Part shown: positions 25,745 through 36,658 of the stretch, piece by piece
Layout: each line of letters begins with the position of its first letter
Position numbering within the stretch: the first letter of the stretch is position 1
Assembly: GCA_022560025.1 (NCBI GenBank)
Contig: JAFISE010000066.1
Location: 102,785 to 166,784, forward strand
DNA from: Stagonosporopsis chrysanthemi
Taxonomy: Eukaryota > Ascomycota > Dothideomycetes > Pleosporales > Didymellaceae
Length of the DNA stretch: 64,000 nt
Direction of reading: 5' to 3'
Made by a program: the position numbers and the translations under genes
The notes under the pieces: generated by a model
Databases searched by the model: none
Told to the model about the DNA's origin: nothing
What the model saw: only the letters and a program-made list of their open reading frames with translations

Positions 25745-27888
25745 TATAAGAACAAGCCTAGTTCTTTAAGCTTACCTTACACTACTTAACAACTATCTAA
25801 CTTAGATCTGTCTTATAACTACTTCTTAGTACAGTCTTCTTTAATCTTCTAGGTATAAGAAGAGAAGCTTCTACAGAGTTTAGATAGATAGTTTTAAAGT
25901 ATCTTTTTATACAAAACCTATAAGAGTAGAGATCTAGTTCTATAATGTATGTTATAAGCAAGTAATGCGTACAAGCAAGCAACGCACCCTACTAACTTTG
26001 CGCACCTCTATATATATATATCTTAACTACCTTATAAGACAATATATAGATACTAATAGAGTAGATTAAGTAGTATCTAAAGTATCTTTCTTACACGTAT
26101 AAAAGTTATGTCTAGTCTTTCTGCACTTCTTATAGCGCGCAAGAGCTTAGCAGCTTACGCCTAATTGCTCTCTTCCTTAACACTGCTTACAAGCAATCTG
26201 CTAATTAGCCTTACCTTAAACAAGTAGATCCTCTCTAGCTTTCTTTATTAAGACTTTATGCTGCTGTATACACTTTTTTTTATGCTGTTTACGCGCTAAC
26301 ACTGCCTTATTAGCCTTTTTAAGGCTAGCAATTTAATTGCGCATTAACTTAGCTAAGAGTATTATTACCTTAGTACTCTTTTTAAGCTAATTAATTGCTT
26401 TAATAATAGAAGCAAGCAATAAGCTCTTATGTTAGCGCATATACTTATATATTAAGGTTAATTAAGCCTTAAGTTTGTATATATTGCTTAGTGTACGTAC
26501 CTCTTAGAGCGCTTCTAGTAGGGTAGCTAGAGTAGGCGTATACAGCTGCACGTTAAGCTTTAATAAAACAGTATCTAGCTAGAAAAGTACAAGGCCTGTG
26601 CCTTAAAAGGCTAAGCAGATATTAGTTAAGGTAAATAATTAATTGTACACTGCCTTAAAAGCTAGCAGGAACTTAAGCTTAGTAATATAATTAATATAGT
26701 AGTAGATAAGGCTCTTAACCTTACAGCTATACGCGCGCTTTAACAGTAAGAAGCAGCTAATATTAAATAGCTATAGTAGGTAGAATAAGTAAGGTAGTAT
26801 ACAAAGTATATAGATATTGTTCTCTTTATAAAGCTTTTAAAACTTAAAAAAGTAGTAGCTCTTATAGCTGTTAAAAATAAGCAGGCAATATATACTAAAG
26901 ATATAAGTCTTTGTATAAGTATTAAAGTGCTTTAGCTACTCTACTCTTAGCTTGTTGTTTGTCTAGCTATTATTGCTAACTACAATTACCTAGTTACGTA
27001 GTATCTCTGCTTCCTTGTACTAAGCAGATAGATAATACTAGCTAGCAAAGATAATAAATAGCAGGACTAACTAGCTAGCAGTATTAATAGCAGCAATTGC
27101 TGTTACCTATTTACAGTTACTAGGCTAGATACTCTTTAGCCTGCCTTTCTTTTCTAATTTTATTATAACAAGCTAAGTTGTAATCTTACTTATTATAAAG
27201 CTAGCTTTATTAAAGTTATAGATATTATTATTATAGATACTATACTTAGCCTTTGTCTTTTCTATAAGCTTAAACTAGCTTTTAATTAAGACTAGATCCT
27301 TGCATAGAGCTTGCTACCTATTATATGCTTAATTAAAATATGTCTTAAGACTGTCTGTATACTTAACAAAGTTGCGCAGCTAGTAGATACTAACTTAACT
27401 AGTACTGCGTGCAGTAAGTAGATTATTAGCTATATTATATATAGCTTTGTATATAAGCACAAATCTATAAGAATCTAAGTTAAGTATATATCTAATAATT
27501 ACTTCTTTTTCTACCTTAGTAAGCTTCTTTAAGTTAAGTTAGCAATTGCGTTAAGTAAGTATCTTAGTGCGTTAGCAGCAGAGCGTTGCTTTAGCTACGT
27601 TGTATATTGCTGCAGTAGGACAATTACTCTAGATTTATTAAGTATTAATAGATAAGATAGCAAGCTATATATCTACTTTATTTAAAAGTAATTAAGTAAC
27701 ATTGCATAGAGCTATTATAAATTTAGATAAGAGAAGTGTGCAAAGTTAGTAGAGTATGTTACTTGCTTGTATATATTACTTGCTTATAACATATATTAGT
27801 TTATTTTAGTACTTCTATATACTTTATAGTAGATACTTATACCTTCTAGACTTTTTTAGTATTCTATATTGTTATATTATACTTTAAA
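25745..27888 (+). repeat. Gypsy-1 5' LTR, split by Fot1-like element a
   Basis: The LTR halves are 25745-25944 and about 27797-27888. Together they match the solo LTRs at 12665-12932 and 37788-38065. The break is at a TA, duplicated on both sides of the transposon. Confidence 0.88.
25945..27796 (-). mobile_element. Fot1-like transposon a (1852 bp)
   Basis: It is bounded by inverted repeats of roughly 55 bp, containing GTTATAAGCAAGTAATGCG at the left and the inverse at the right, with TA at 25943-25944 and 27797-27798. It is an inverted copy of the element at 27945-29796 and has exactly the same length. The transposase frame runs on the minus strand and is full of stops. It lies inside the 5' LTR of Gypsy-1. 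Confidence 0.9.
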
Positions 27889-27944
27889 AGTTGTTCTAGC
27901 TAGTAATAGCTTTATAATAATATTGCTACAGTTTTGTTTAGTTA

Positions 27945-29796
27945 ATATATATTATAAGTAAGTAATGCGTATAAGCAAGTAATATACCCTACTAACTTTG
28001 CGTACCTCTTTTATCTAAATTTATAATAGCTCTATATAATGTTACTTAATTACTTTTAAATAAAGCAGATATACAGCTTGCTATCTTATCTATTAATACT
28101 TAACAAATCTAAGGCAATTATCCTGCTGCAGCAATGTACAACGTAGCTAAAGCAACGCTCTGCTGCTAACGCGCTAAGATACCTGCTTAATATAATTGCT
28201 AACCTAACTTAAAAAAGCTTACTAAGGTAGAGAAGGAAGTAATTATTAAACATATACTTAACTTAGATTCTTGTAGATTTACGCCTATATACAAAGCTGT
28301 ATATAATATAGCTAATAATCTACTTACTGCGCGCAGTACTAGTTAAGTTAGCATCTACTAGCTGCACAACTTTATTAAGTGTACAGACAGTCTTAAGACA
28401 CGTTTTAATTAAGTGTATAATAGGCAGCAAGCTCTATACAAAGATCTAGTCTTAATTAAGAGCTAGTTTAAGCTTATAGAAGAGATAAAGGCTAAGTACA
28501 GTATCTATAATAATAACGTCTATAACTTTAACAAGGCTAGCTTTATAATAAGTAAGATTATAACTTAGCTTGTTATAACAAGATTAAAAAAGAGAAGTAG
28601 GCTAAAAAGTATCTAGCTTAGCAACTGTAAATAAGTAACAGTAATTGCTGCTATTAATACTGCTAGCTAGTTAGTCCTACTATTTATTATCTTTGCTAGC
28701 TAGTATTATCTATCTGCTTAGTACAAGAAAGCAGAGATACTACGTAACTAGGTAATTATAGTTAGTAATAATAGCTAGACAAATAACAAGCTAAGAGTAG
28801 AGTAGCTAAAGTACTTTAATACTTATACAAAGACTTATATCTTTAGTATATATTGCTTACTTGTCTTTAACAGCTATAAAAGCTACTACTTTTTTAAGTT
28901 TTAAGAGCTCTATAAAAAGAATAATATCTACACGCTCTATATACTGCTTTACTTATCTTACCTGCTACAGCTACTTAATATTAGCTACTTCTTGCTGTTA
29001 AAGCGCGCGTATAGCTGTAAGGTTAAGAGCTTTATCTACTACTATATTAATTATATTACTAAGCTTAAGTTCCTGCTAGCCTTTAAAGCAGCGTATAATT
29101 AATTGTTTACCTTAGCTAATATCTGCTTAGCCTTTTAAGGCGCAGGCCTTATACTTCTCTAGCTAGATACTGTTCTATTAAAGCTTAACGTGCAGCTGCG
29201 TATGCCTACTCTAGCTACTCTACTAAAGGCACTTTAAGAAGCATATATGCTAAGCAACATATATAAACTTAAAGCTTAATTAACTCTAATATATAAGTGC
29301 GTACACTAATATAAGAGCTTATTGCTTACTTCTATTATTAAAGTAATTAATTAGCTTAAAAAGAGCGCTAAGGTAATAATACTCTTAGCTAAGTTAATGC
29401 GCAATTAAATTGCTAGCCTTAAGAAGGCTAATAAGGCAGCATTAGCGCGTAAACAGCATAAAAAAAAGCGTATATAGCAGCGTAAGGTCTTAACAAAGAG
29501 AGCTAGAGAAAATCTACTTGTTTAAGGTAAAGCTAATTAGCAGATTGCTTGTAAGCAGCGTTAAAGAAGAAAGCAATTAAGTATAAGCTACTAGGCTCTT
29601 GCACACTATAAGAAGTGCAGAGAGACTAGATATAACTCTTATATGTGTAAGAAAGATCCTTTAAATACTACTTAATCTACTCTATTAGTATCTATATATT
29701 ATCTTATAAGGTAGTTAAGATATACGCATATAAAGGTGTACAAAGTTAGTAGGGTGCGTTACTTGCTTGTATGTATTACTTGCTTATAACATACAT
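27945..29796 (+). mobile_element. Fot1-like transposon b (1852 bp)
   Basis: Same family as element a, opposite orientation, 148 bp away. TA lies at 27943-27944 and 29797-29798. Terminal repeats agree with those of element a apart from transitions. It sits between the Gypsy-1 5' LTR and gag. Confidence 0.9.
28090..29525 (+). pseudogene. Fot1-type transposase remnant in element b
   Basis: The mutated frame gives, in order, SLKTRFN near 28390, YNFNKASF near 28530 (family DE-T/A-GF), NNKLRVE*LKYFNTYTKTY near 28790, INYITKLKFLLAFKAAYN near 29050, GAGLILL and QLRMPT near 29145-29210, and a lysine-rich end KKANKAALARKQHKKKR near 29425-29475. This is the TcMar-Fot1 DDE pattern, with the first catalytic Asp changed to Asn. 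Element a carries the same remnant on the minus strand at about 26220-27660. Confidence 0.8.
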
Positions 29797-29798
29797 TA

Positions 29799-32700
29799 TT
29801 TGTATAAGCACAGCTAGAGTCTATATTATACTTAAACTATAGAAGTCTTTAAATTGTTTATACTATAGTTAGAATTCTAGAGATCTTCTAACAACTAAAG
29901 CCTATAGGTTTAGAACTTCTTATAACTTACTGCTCTAGGATTAACTTTAGAAAAGCTGCATTAGATTGTGCTAAGATAGATACTTAGAGACTATAAATAA
30001 CCTACTTAATTTAGATACAACCCTAATATTAAGAAATCTATTAAGACTTACTACTTAGTCTTAGAACTAATTAGGGGCTAGACGCCCCTAGGGCCCTAGA
30101 TTAGCACAACTGTCCTTTGCTAATAACAGATCTAATTTAGAGCTATCCTACTACAATTCTTTAAAAGAGATAGCCTAACTACAGTAGGAACTTGCTTAGT
30201 TATATACTAGTCTTACTTTAGTAGATTACCTCTTACCTATAATAAAAACACTACTAATAGGTATATTATATTAATCTACTATAAGGCAGCTATTAGAAGC
30301 TAGCTTAGTACTTACAGTACGCAAGAAGCTCTCTAAAAAGACTTTTAATATTAAGGTTCTTATAAATAGAAGTAACTTTACTTTTTAATAATAGTATGCT
30401 TTTATTTAAAACTAACTTAATATTAATACAGACTACTATTAAAGTGTACGTACTTATATAGCCTTTGTTTAGAGTTATATATCTAGATTAGCTAAAGAAT
30501 ACTTAGAACTTTAGTACTTCTCTAACAATAAGACAGATTGCTTTTACACTGTAAAAGAGATAATTACGCTCTTTAAGACATACTTTGTTACTAGGAACAA
30601 GCAGGCAGACAGCTAAGCAGCCTTTAATTAACTCTAAATAGAGAAATTAGAAGCTTTTCCTACTTCTAAAAGCTACTTTCTTAGTACAGCTATTTAAGAA
30701 AAAGTACTCTAATTAGAATAGTTTTACTACATGTAGAATAAGATCTCTCTAAGTATTTAAGTACTTAATCTAGGCTTTAAGTAGTAATAGTATAATTCTT
30801 TCTCTTAAATAGTAGAATACTTAACTGCTTACAATATAGAAAGGAGGAATAACTTTACTATACTAACCTATGCTGTTTTGCAACCTCTAAGATTAACAAG
30901 AGCCTACTAATTAGATGCAAAACAGAGCTTTATTATAATAGGTTAATAAGATTACTTTTCTTCTAGCTAATCTACTTACTTTACTTAGAGTACTCTTATA
31001 CTCTACTAACCTTTTAATATACCTGTACCTGTAAAGAATATAACTCTAAGAGCTTACTATAACTATAAAAAGCTAGAACACTTTACTAAGAATTATATAG
31101 TACTCTGTGTGTGCAAAATTAAGGTAAAGTAAGAAGATTTTGTTAATACTAAAGAAGACTTTAACAAGACTAATTTAATCTCTATAGAAAATAGTCCTGC
31201 CTAAGAAAATTATCTTACCTAGGCCTAAACTAATATAATCTATCTAATTTCTTACTATATTATTTGTTTAGTAGACTTTATTTCTTTACTTCTACTATTC
31301 TTTGCAACTAAGAGCTTAGTATTTAACTCTGCTCTAGGGTAGCAAGCTAGGTATCCCTGTGTACTTAGAGTCTCTAACTTTAAGTAGGTATAACTCTTTA
31401 AATACTTAAAATACAGCTTAGTAATATATTATACGATAGAATGCGCTAAGCTAGAGCTCTTAAAGGAGCTACTACATGCCTAATTTAGAATAGTTTTAGC
31501 TTAGATATATCGCTTAGAACCTATAGAGAGTTTGTAGACCCTAGGGTTAAGTAGGGGTAGGGGTAGTACAAACTATCTAGCTATTCTAGGCGATATAACT
31601 AAGCTAAAACTAATCTAAATTAGGCAAGTAGTAGCTCTTTTAAGAGCACTAGCTTAGCGCGTTCTATCGTATAATATATTACTAAGCTGTATCTTAAGTA
31701 TTCAAAGAGTTATACCTACCTAAAGTTAGAGACTCTAAGTACACAGGGGTACCTAGCTCGCTAGCCTACTCTGCTCCTTAGTTAACACTAGTACCTAAGG
31801 AATTTTGTTTTTAAACTTTAATATTGTATATTCTATTTCTACTTTACTTTATAAACCTATCTAAAAGCTACTCTTCTAAGTTTAGGTTAAAGGTTTCTAT
31901 TTTATAACAGCTTTGCTATGTACTAACACTATATAAATAATATTCTAATAAACTACTTAGATAACTTCTATATTACTTACTTAGACAATATCTTTATTTA
32001 CTCTAAAGACGCTTAGACTTACTAGATATATATAAAAAAGGTTCTAGAATATCTTTACTTTATAGGCCTGCAGGTTAATATTAAGAAAAGTAAATTCTAT
32101 ATAACTTGTACTTAGTACTTTAAGTATATTCTTACAAACAAAAGTATTAAGGCAGGTTCTAAGAAGGTATAAGTTTTAGCAGACTAGAAGCTATTTACAA
32201 CTGTAATAGGTGTAAAATTGTTTTTAAGCTTTACTAGTTTCTATTAATAATTTATACCTAAGTTTTTTTAAGTAGTAAAACCTTTAATTATATTATAGAG
32301 TCTGTTAAATGCCTTTAAATAAACTCTAGACTGCTAAGCTAGCTTTAAGAAGCTTAAACAGAGCTTGTTAGCTATTTTAACTCTGTACTACTTTAACCTA
32401 GACCTTAAAACAAAGCTTAAGACTAATGTATTAGATAGAGTAGTAGCTAGCGTTATATCTTAGAAATATGCAGACAACTGCTAGTACTCTATAGTATTCT
32501 ATAGCTATTCCTTATTAAGTTTAGAGCTAAACTAAGAGATCTATAATAAAAAGCTCTTTGCTATCTTCTAAGCCTTTAACAAGTAGAGAGCTAAGCTAAC
32601 ATCTGCGCTAAATTAGATCTATGTCTACTCTAAGTACTATTCCTTAGAATATTTAATAACTACTAAAGTCTTAAATGCCTAACAAGCTAGGTAGGCAGAG

Positions 32701-34420
32701 GTACTTACTCTGTTTAACTTCTAAGTTAAGTACACTCTAAAGAAGAATAATAAAAGAGCTAATATCCTTAGTTAAAGAAAGCAAGACCTAGCTAACCTTA
32801 AGACAACTTAAGAAGATAATTGCTTCTAGGTATTATTAAGACTTTAACAACTTTATAACTATATTAACTCTAAACTTGCCTAAGTCTATCTTTTGTATTT
32901 CTTAGTATATGCTATCTGTACTATACAGCTAGAAATATAGTTAGACTCTTTAGAACTAATTAAAGCTATACTGCAATATAATTACTAGGCCTTTAAAAAA
33001 AGGAAAAATCTCTAGCTTTTAGTTATTAGATCTATAATAGTCTAATTCTATACTAAGATTGTCTGTGTATAGTCTTAGACTTAGTACTGTATACTTACTT
33101 TATCTAAAAAGCTTATAACTAAGTATCTACTACTTACCTAAGCGTAAAGAAAACCTACTAGCTACTATTCTAACAGTATTACTAGTAGAGTATAAAAGTA
33201 AGCTGTAAATAATATATACTAAATTATATCTCTTATTACTATAGTTATCTAAAATAGACCTAACTTTACAGACTTATACCTGTTACCTATCTCTAATTAA
33301 CTTATATAGCACCTATATATAGATTTTAAAGATTTTCTAAATAATAAAGCTAAATACAATTAAACACTTATTATTATTAACTTTTTAACAAAGTAAGCAA
33401 TTACTATCCTATACTACAAGACAACAACTACATAAGAAATAGCCTCTTTATTTATCTAATAGGTCTATTGTTTTAGTTATACTCTAGAGTTAATAGTATC
33501 TAATTATAGACTTTAGTTTGTATCCTGTTTTTAGTCTAAGTTCTGCTAGATTATTAGTGTTAAAGTTAAGCTTTTTACTGCCTACTATAAGAAAACTAAC
33601 AGCTAAACAGAGATTATAACTAAGTATATTAACTAGTAGCTATAACTGTTTGTAATATACTATTAAGATAACTAGTCTAAATTGCTGTTGCTAATTAACT
33701 GTACACAGCTTACTTTACTTTATTCTAGTATTATAATAACTTTCTATTAGGTATTGTTTAAAAGTAAACTAAGACAGAGCTAGTAATAGAATAGACTTAA
33801 TATAAGTACAACTCCTTGTAATAACCTAAACTACTAAGATACACTTGCTCTAGCAACCTGTATGCACTAAGCTTAGAGGGTAGCTAAAGAGAATATAGAA
33901 AAGGCGCAGCTACAAATAAGAGCTACTAAGAACAAGTATTATAGTCTAGTTAACTAAGCAGTAAGTAATAAAGTATACTTGTTAACTAAGAACTTAGCTA
34001 TTAAGCGTCTTAGCTAAAAGCTATCTAACCTATAGAAAAGTCTATTTAAAGTTCTTAAGCAAGTTAGTTATTTATAGTATTTATAACTTCTTTCTAGTTT
34101 ACAAATCTACAATATCTTTGCTCTAGATATACTCTGCAAAGACCTAGCAGACTCTCTGCTTAGATAAGAAGCTTTAAAACTCTTAGGTGTCTTAATATAA
34201 GAAGTTAAAAAATTAGAAGTGTATAAGATACTAGCAAGCAAGTTCTTCTAACAATGTTTAAAGTACTATATAAGCTAGGTAAGACACAACTCTAACTCTA
34301 CCTTGTACTTAGTAGAAAACTTTAATAATACTTTCTACAAGCTAAGACTATTTTATAATAAGTATTCTTAATTACTAAGTCTTTTAAAGTAGTTACTAAA
34401 TTAGATTAAATTCTAAGAAG
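29799..34420 (+). pseudogene. Gypsy-1 gag-pol remnant
   Basis: Gag-like sequence (AKEYLELQYFSNNKTD) lies near 30490-30540; reverse transcriptase YLDNIFIYSKDA near 31978-32012; RNase H near 32400-32950; the integrase core near 33390-33760 (IVSDYRLQFVSCF); and a chromodomain-like end EVYKILASKFFQ (stop read as Q) near 34215-34260. Many TAG/TAA stops interrupt every frame. A foldback element is inserted at 31336-31767 between gag and reverse transcriptase. Confidence 0.85.
31336..31767. mobile_element. Foldback element copy C, Mutator-like target duplication
   Basis: Two arms of about 185 bp are inverted around a 60-bp loop with GGGGTAGGGGTAG. The ends AGGGTAGCAAGCTAGG and, inverted, AGGCTAGCGAGCTAGG agree. 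Flanks repeat ACTCTGCTC (31326-31334 and 31768-31776), extendable to 10 bp with one C/T mismatch. A 9-10-bp duplication points to the Mutator superfamily. Non-coding. Confidence 0.85.
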
Positions 34421-34559
34421 AAAACAGCTAGTAACAGTTTATATAAGCATGTTATAGATTTAAAAGATTAAGAAAATCTAGACTACTTTAAACTTTTACT
34501 TATCTAGCTAAGTAATAAAAAAAAACGTCTACTTTACTGTATATATAGTAATTAAGCTA

Positions 34560-35010
34560 AAGCCTTACTATTATTACTTATTTCTTTCTTAGTGTCTACT
34601 AAAAGAGTATCTAAATTAGCTAATACCTTTTTAAGTACTAACTTCTTTAGGCCTTTGCCTTTAGTACTCTACTATAGAGCCTTAACTACTAGAGCCTGCA
34701 GAGATACTACTACCTGCCTTAGCTCTGCTACCTTATTGCACAGAGACCTTACCTGTGCAGTAAGTACTCTTATTGCCTTTACTAAGGCCTAATTAGTAAC
34801 AGGCTAGACGTAGTACTAATAGAGTAATATATTAGCAGCTAACACCTCTTTAAGCTGTGCAGTTGCTACCTGCACAATACTTACTAAGGTATAAGCTAAC
34901 TAATAAAGGTTATTATAAGCAGTCTTACAAACAGCCTTTGTAGCTATTGCTTTTAACTTTTTTAACTTTTTATCTTTTACTACAGCTTTCTTCTATATAA
35001 TAAGGTTGCT
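34560..35010 (-). pseudogene. Antisense coding remnant between gypsy-1 pol and its 3' LTR
   Basis: The minus strand here keeps a protein-like frame: LKEVLAANILLYQYYVQPV, then ALVKAIRVLTAQVRSL and VAELRQVVVSLQALV, predicted to form heptad-like coiled coil, with few stops compared with other mutated frames nearby. It is convergent with pol. I do not recognise a function. The stretch 35010-35760 beyond it shows no clear frame. Confidence 0.5.
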
Positions 35011-35763
35011 TTAAAAAGTGTTCTACTAAGGTCTAATATAAATTAGCACCTATTTAAAAGTTAGCCTAAAGACTAATAAAAAGAAAGTGCTAAGATTAAA
35101 CTAAATAACACTTCTTGTTTTAAAGTGTATAATAAGTACACTTTAATAATAACGCCTTATTAAAAGTATACACTACTATGTTCTTCTATACAAAGGCCTA
35201 AATTAAACAAAGGTAGATAACTTAATAAGCTACTATAAAAGCACTAAGAAGGACAGGTCTTAGTATAGTAACTAAAAAACAAGCCTAGTAATAGTTAGTA
35301 GTAGTTAGATAAAGTTTTTGTTTAAAGTACTTGCAGCAAGAATTACTGTCTGTTAGAGAACAGAAACAGGTAAGGTACATATTATTTACTTAAGAAGCAT
35401 GCTGTAAGCAACTTAACCTAATTAAGAAGTAGATTAAACACGTTTCTATAGTTACTATAACTTTAGTAAAAGCTAGCTTATTGTAGCACAGGCTCTTATA
35501 ATAGCTATAAGCCTAGTAATAATCTAATTTACTTAGTTATTATTACTAGAAAGCTTACTTAAGATAGATAAGTGCAGAGTAGCTAATATAGGTTGTGTAG
35601 TAAAACCTAAATAGAGGTTAATAATAGTAAAAAAAGACTAAAGTCTTAGAATAGATAGAAGTTAGATATATTTTATACTCTTTTAAAGTTTAAACCTTTA
35701 TAGTATAGGAATTTTCCTTATAATTTTACAGAATTAAAGATAATCTGCCTACAAAGAAGAAAG

Positions 35764-36263
35764 TAATATAAGAACAAGCCTAGTTCTTTAAGTCTACTTT
35801 ATACTACCTAACAACTACTTAACTTAGATTTGTCTTCTAACTACTTCTTAGTATAGTCTTCTCTAAGCTTCTAGGTATAAAAAGAAAAGCCTCTACAGAG
35901 TTTAGATAGATTGTTTTAAAGTATCTTTTTTGTCACAGGATTCCTCTCTAATACCCCTTAGCCCTACCTCAGGCACACCTAGGCTAAGGGCTAGGCTGCG
36001 CACAGGCCTCTTATATATATACTCCTATTAAATCTAGAGGCTTACACCTTAAGAATTTGTCTAATATCTAAATACAACTCTAATTTGGCCTTAAAGCTAT
36101 CCTATCTACCTTAAGTCTAATTGCCTGCTTACAGTAACCTTATATTTTTATACAAGACCTATAGGAATAGAGATCTAGTTCTATAGTTTATCTTAGTACT
36201 TTTATATACTTTGTAGCAGATACCTATGCCTTTTAGACTCTTCTAGCATTCTATGTTGTTACA
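35764..36263 (+). repeat. Gypsy-1 3' LTR, split by a foreign solo LTR
   Basis: The LTR halves about 35764-35930 and 36145-36263 match the other LTRs of the family. The end TGTTACA at 36257-36263 is followed by the target duplication ATCTT. The sequence just before 35931 and after 36144 rejoins as GTATCTTTTTATACAAG, as seen intact near 12815. Confidence 0.88.
35931..36144. mobile_element. Solo LTR-like insertion, little mutated
   Basis: A 214-bp insertion starting TGTCACAGGATTCC and ending AACCTTATA, flanked by TTTTT on both sides (35926-35930 and 36145-36149). Unlike its host LTR it still contains TCA, TGG and CCC-type sequence, so it escaped or postdates the mutation. No relative was seen in this window. 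It contains no ORF. The right end lacks a canonical CA. Confidence 0.65.
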
Positions 36264-36658
36264 ATCTTCTAGTCTCTTTAGTATCTCTAGTAAAAGGTTT
36301 AGATTAACGTACTCTTACAGACTATTCTAGTCTGCAAATATCTTCTTTGTAAATAGCTACTTTAACTAGTTGTCTAGCTTTCTAAAGAAAACTTACAACC
36401 TTATTACTACTTATAAATTCTACTTTTAAGTTACTATAACTTTCTAGCTAACTATACTTTAAGTATTAAGTATTGTTAAAGAGTAAATATAGTAATTAAC
36501 TAAAGGCTTCTAAGCTTATAACTATAACAGTGTAAAGAAAGAAGAAAAGACTATACTATATTAACTATTAATATAGGCAGAGCTACTTATATACTTACCT
36601 ATATACAAGCTATCTTAACTTGTAGTAAAGTAGGCCTAAGTAGAGCCTAACTATTACA

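Larger units (their letters stand above)
25745..36263 (+). mobile_element. Gypsy-1: complete Ty3/gypsy element with both LTRs and target duplication
   Basis: The 5' LTR starts at 25745 and the 3' LTR ends at 36263; ATCTT flanks both sides (25740-25744 and 36264-36268), and the flanking sequence rejoins perfectly as copia leader. Removing the insertions inside it (two Fot1-like elements, a foldback element and a solo LTR) leaves about 6.15 kb, normal for fungal gypsy elements. Plus-strand remnants run in order: gag, reverse transcriptase, RNase H, integrase, chromodomain. All frames are closed by stops. Confidence 0.9.
22443..36658 (-). mobile_element. Copia, minus orientation, interrupted by gypsy-1
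   Basis: The segment 22443-25744 is the reverse complement of Copia-2 from about 21115 back to its leader. After the gypsy it continues at 36264-36658 with the remaining leader and the LTR, whose outer end reads CTAACTATTACA at 36647-36658. Thus the copia pair is arranged tail to tail, both lacking their 3' ends, with only 1.3 kb of Copia-2 3' sequence as the spacer between the 3.3-kb inverted arms. Confidence 0.75.

Noticed and set aside
25797..25982. 61-aa minus-strand frame
   Set aside because: It spans the junction of the Gypsy-1 LTR and a Fot1-like end; two unrelated elements, so no gene.
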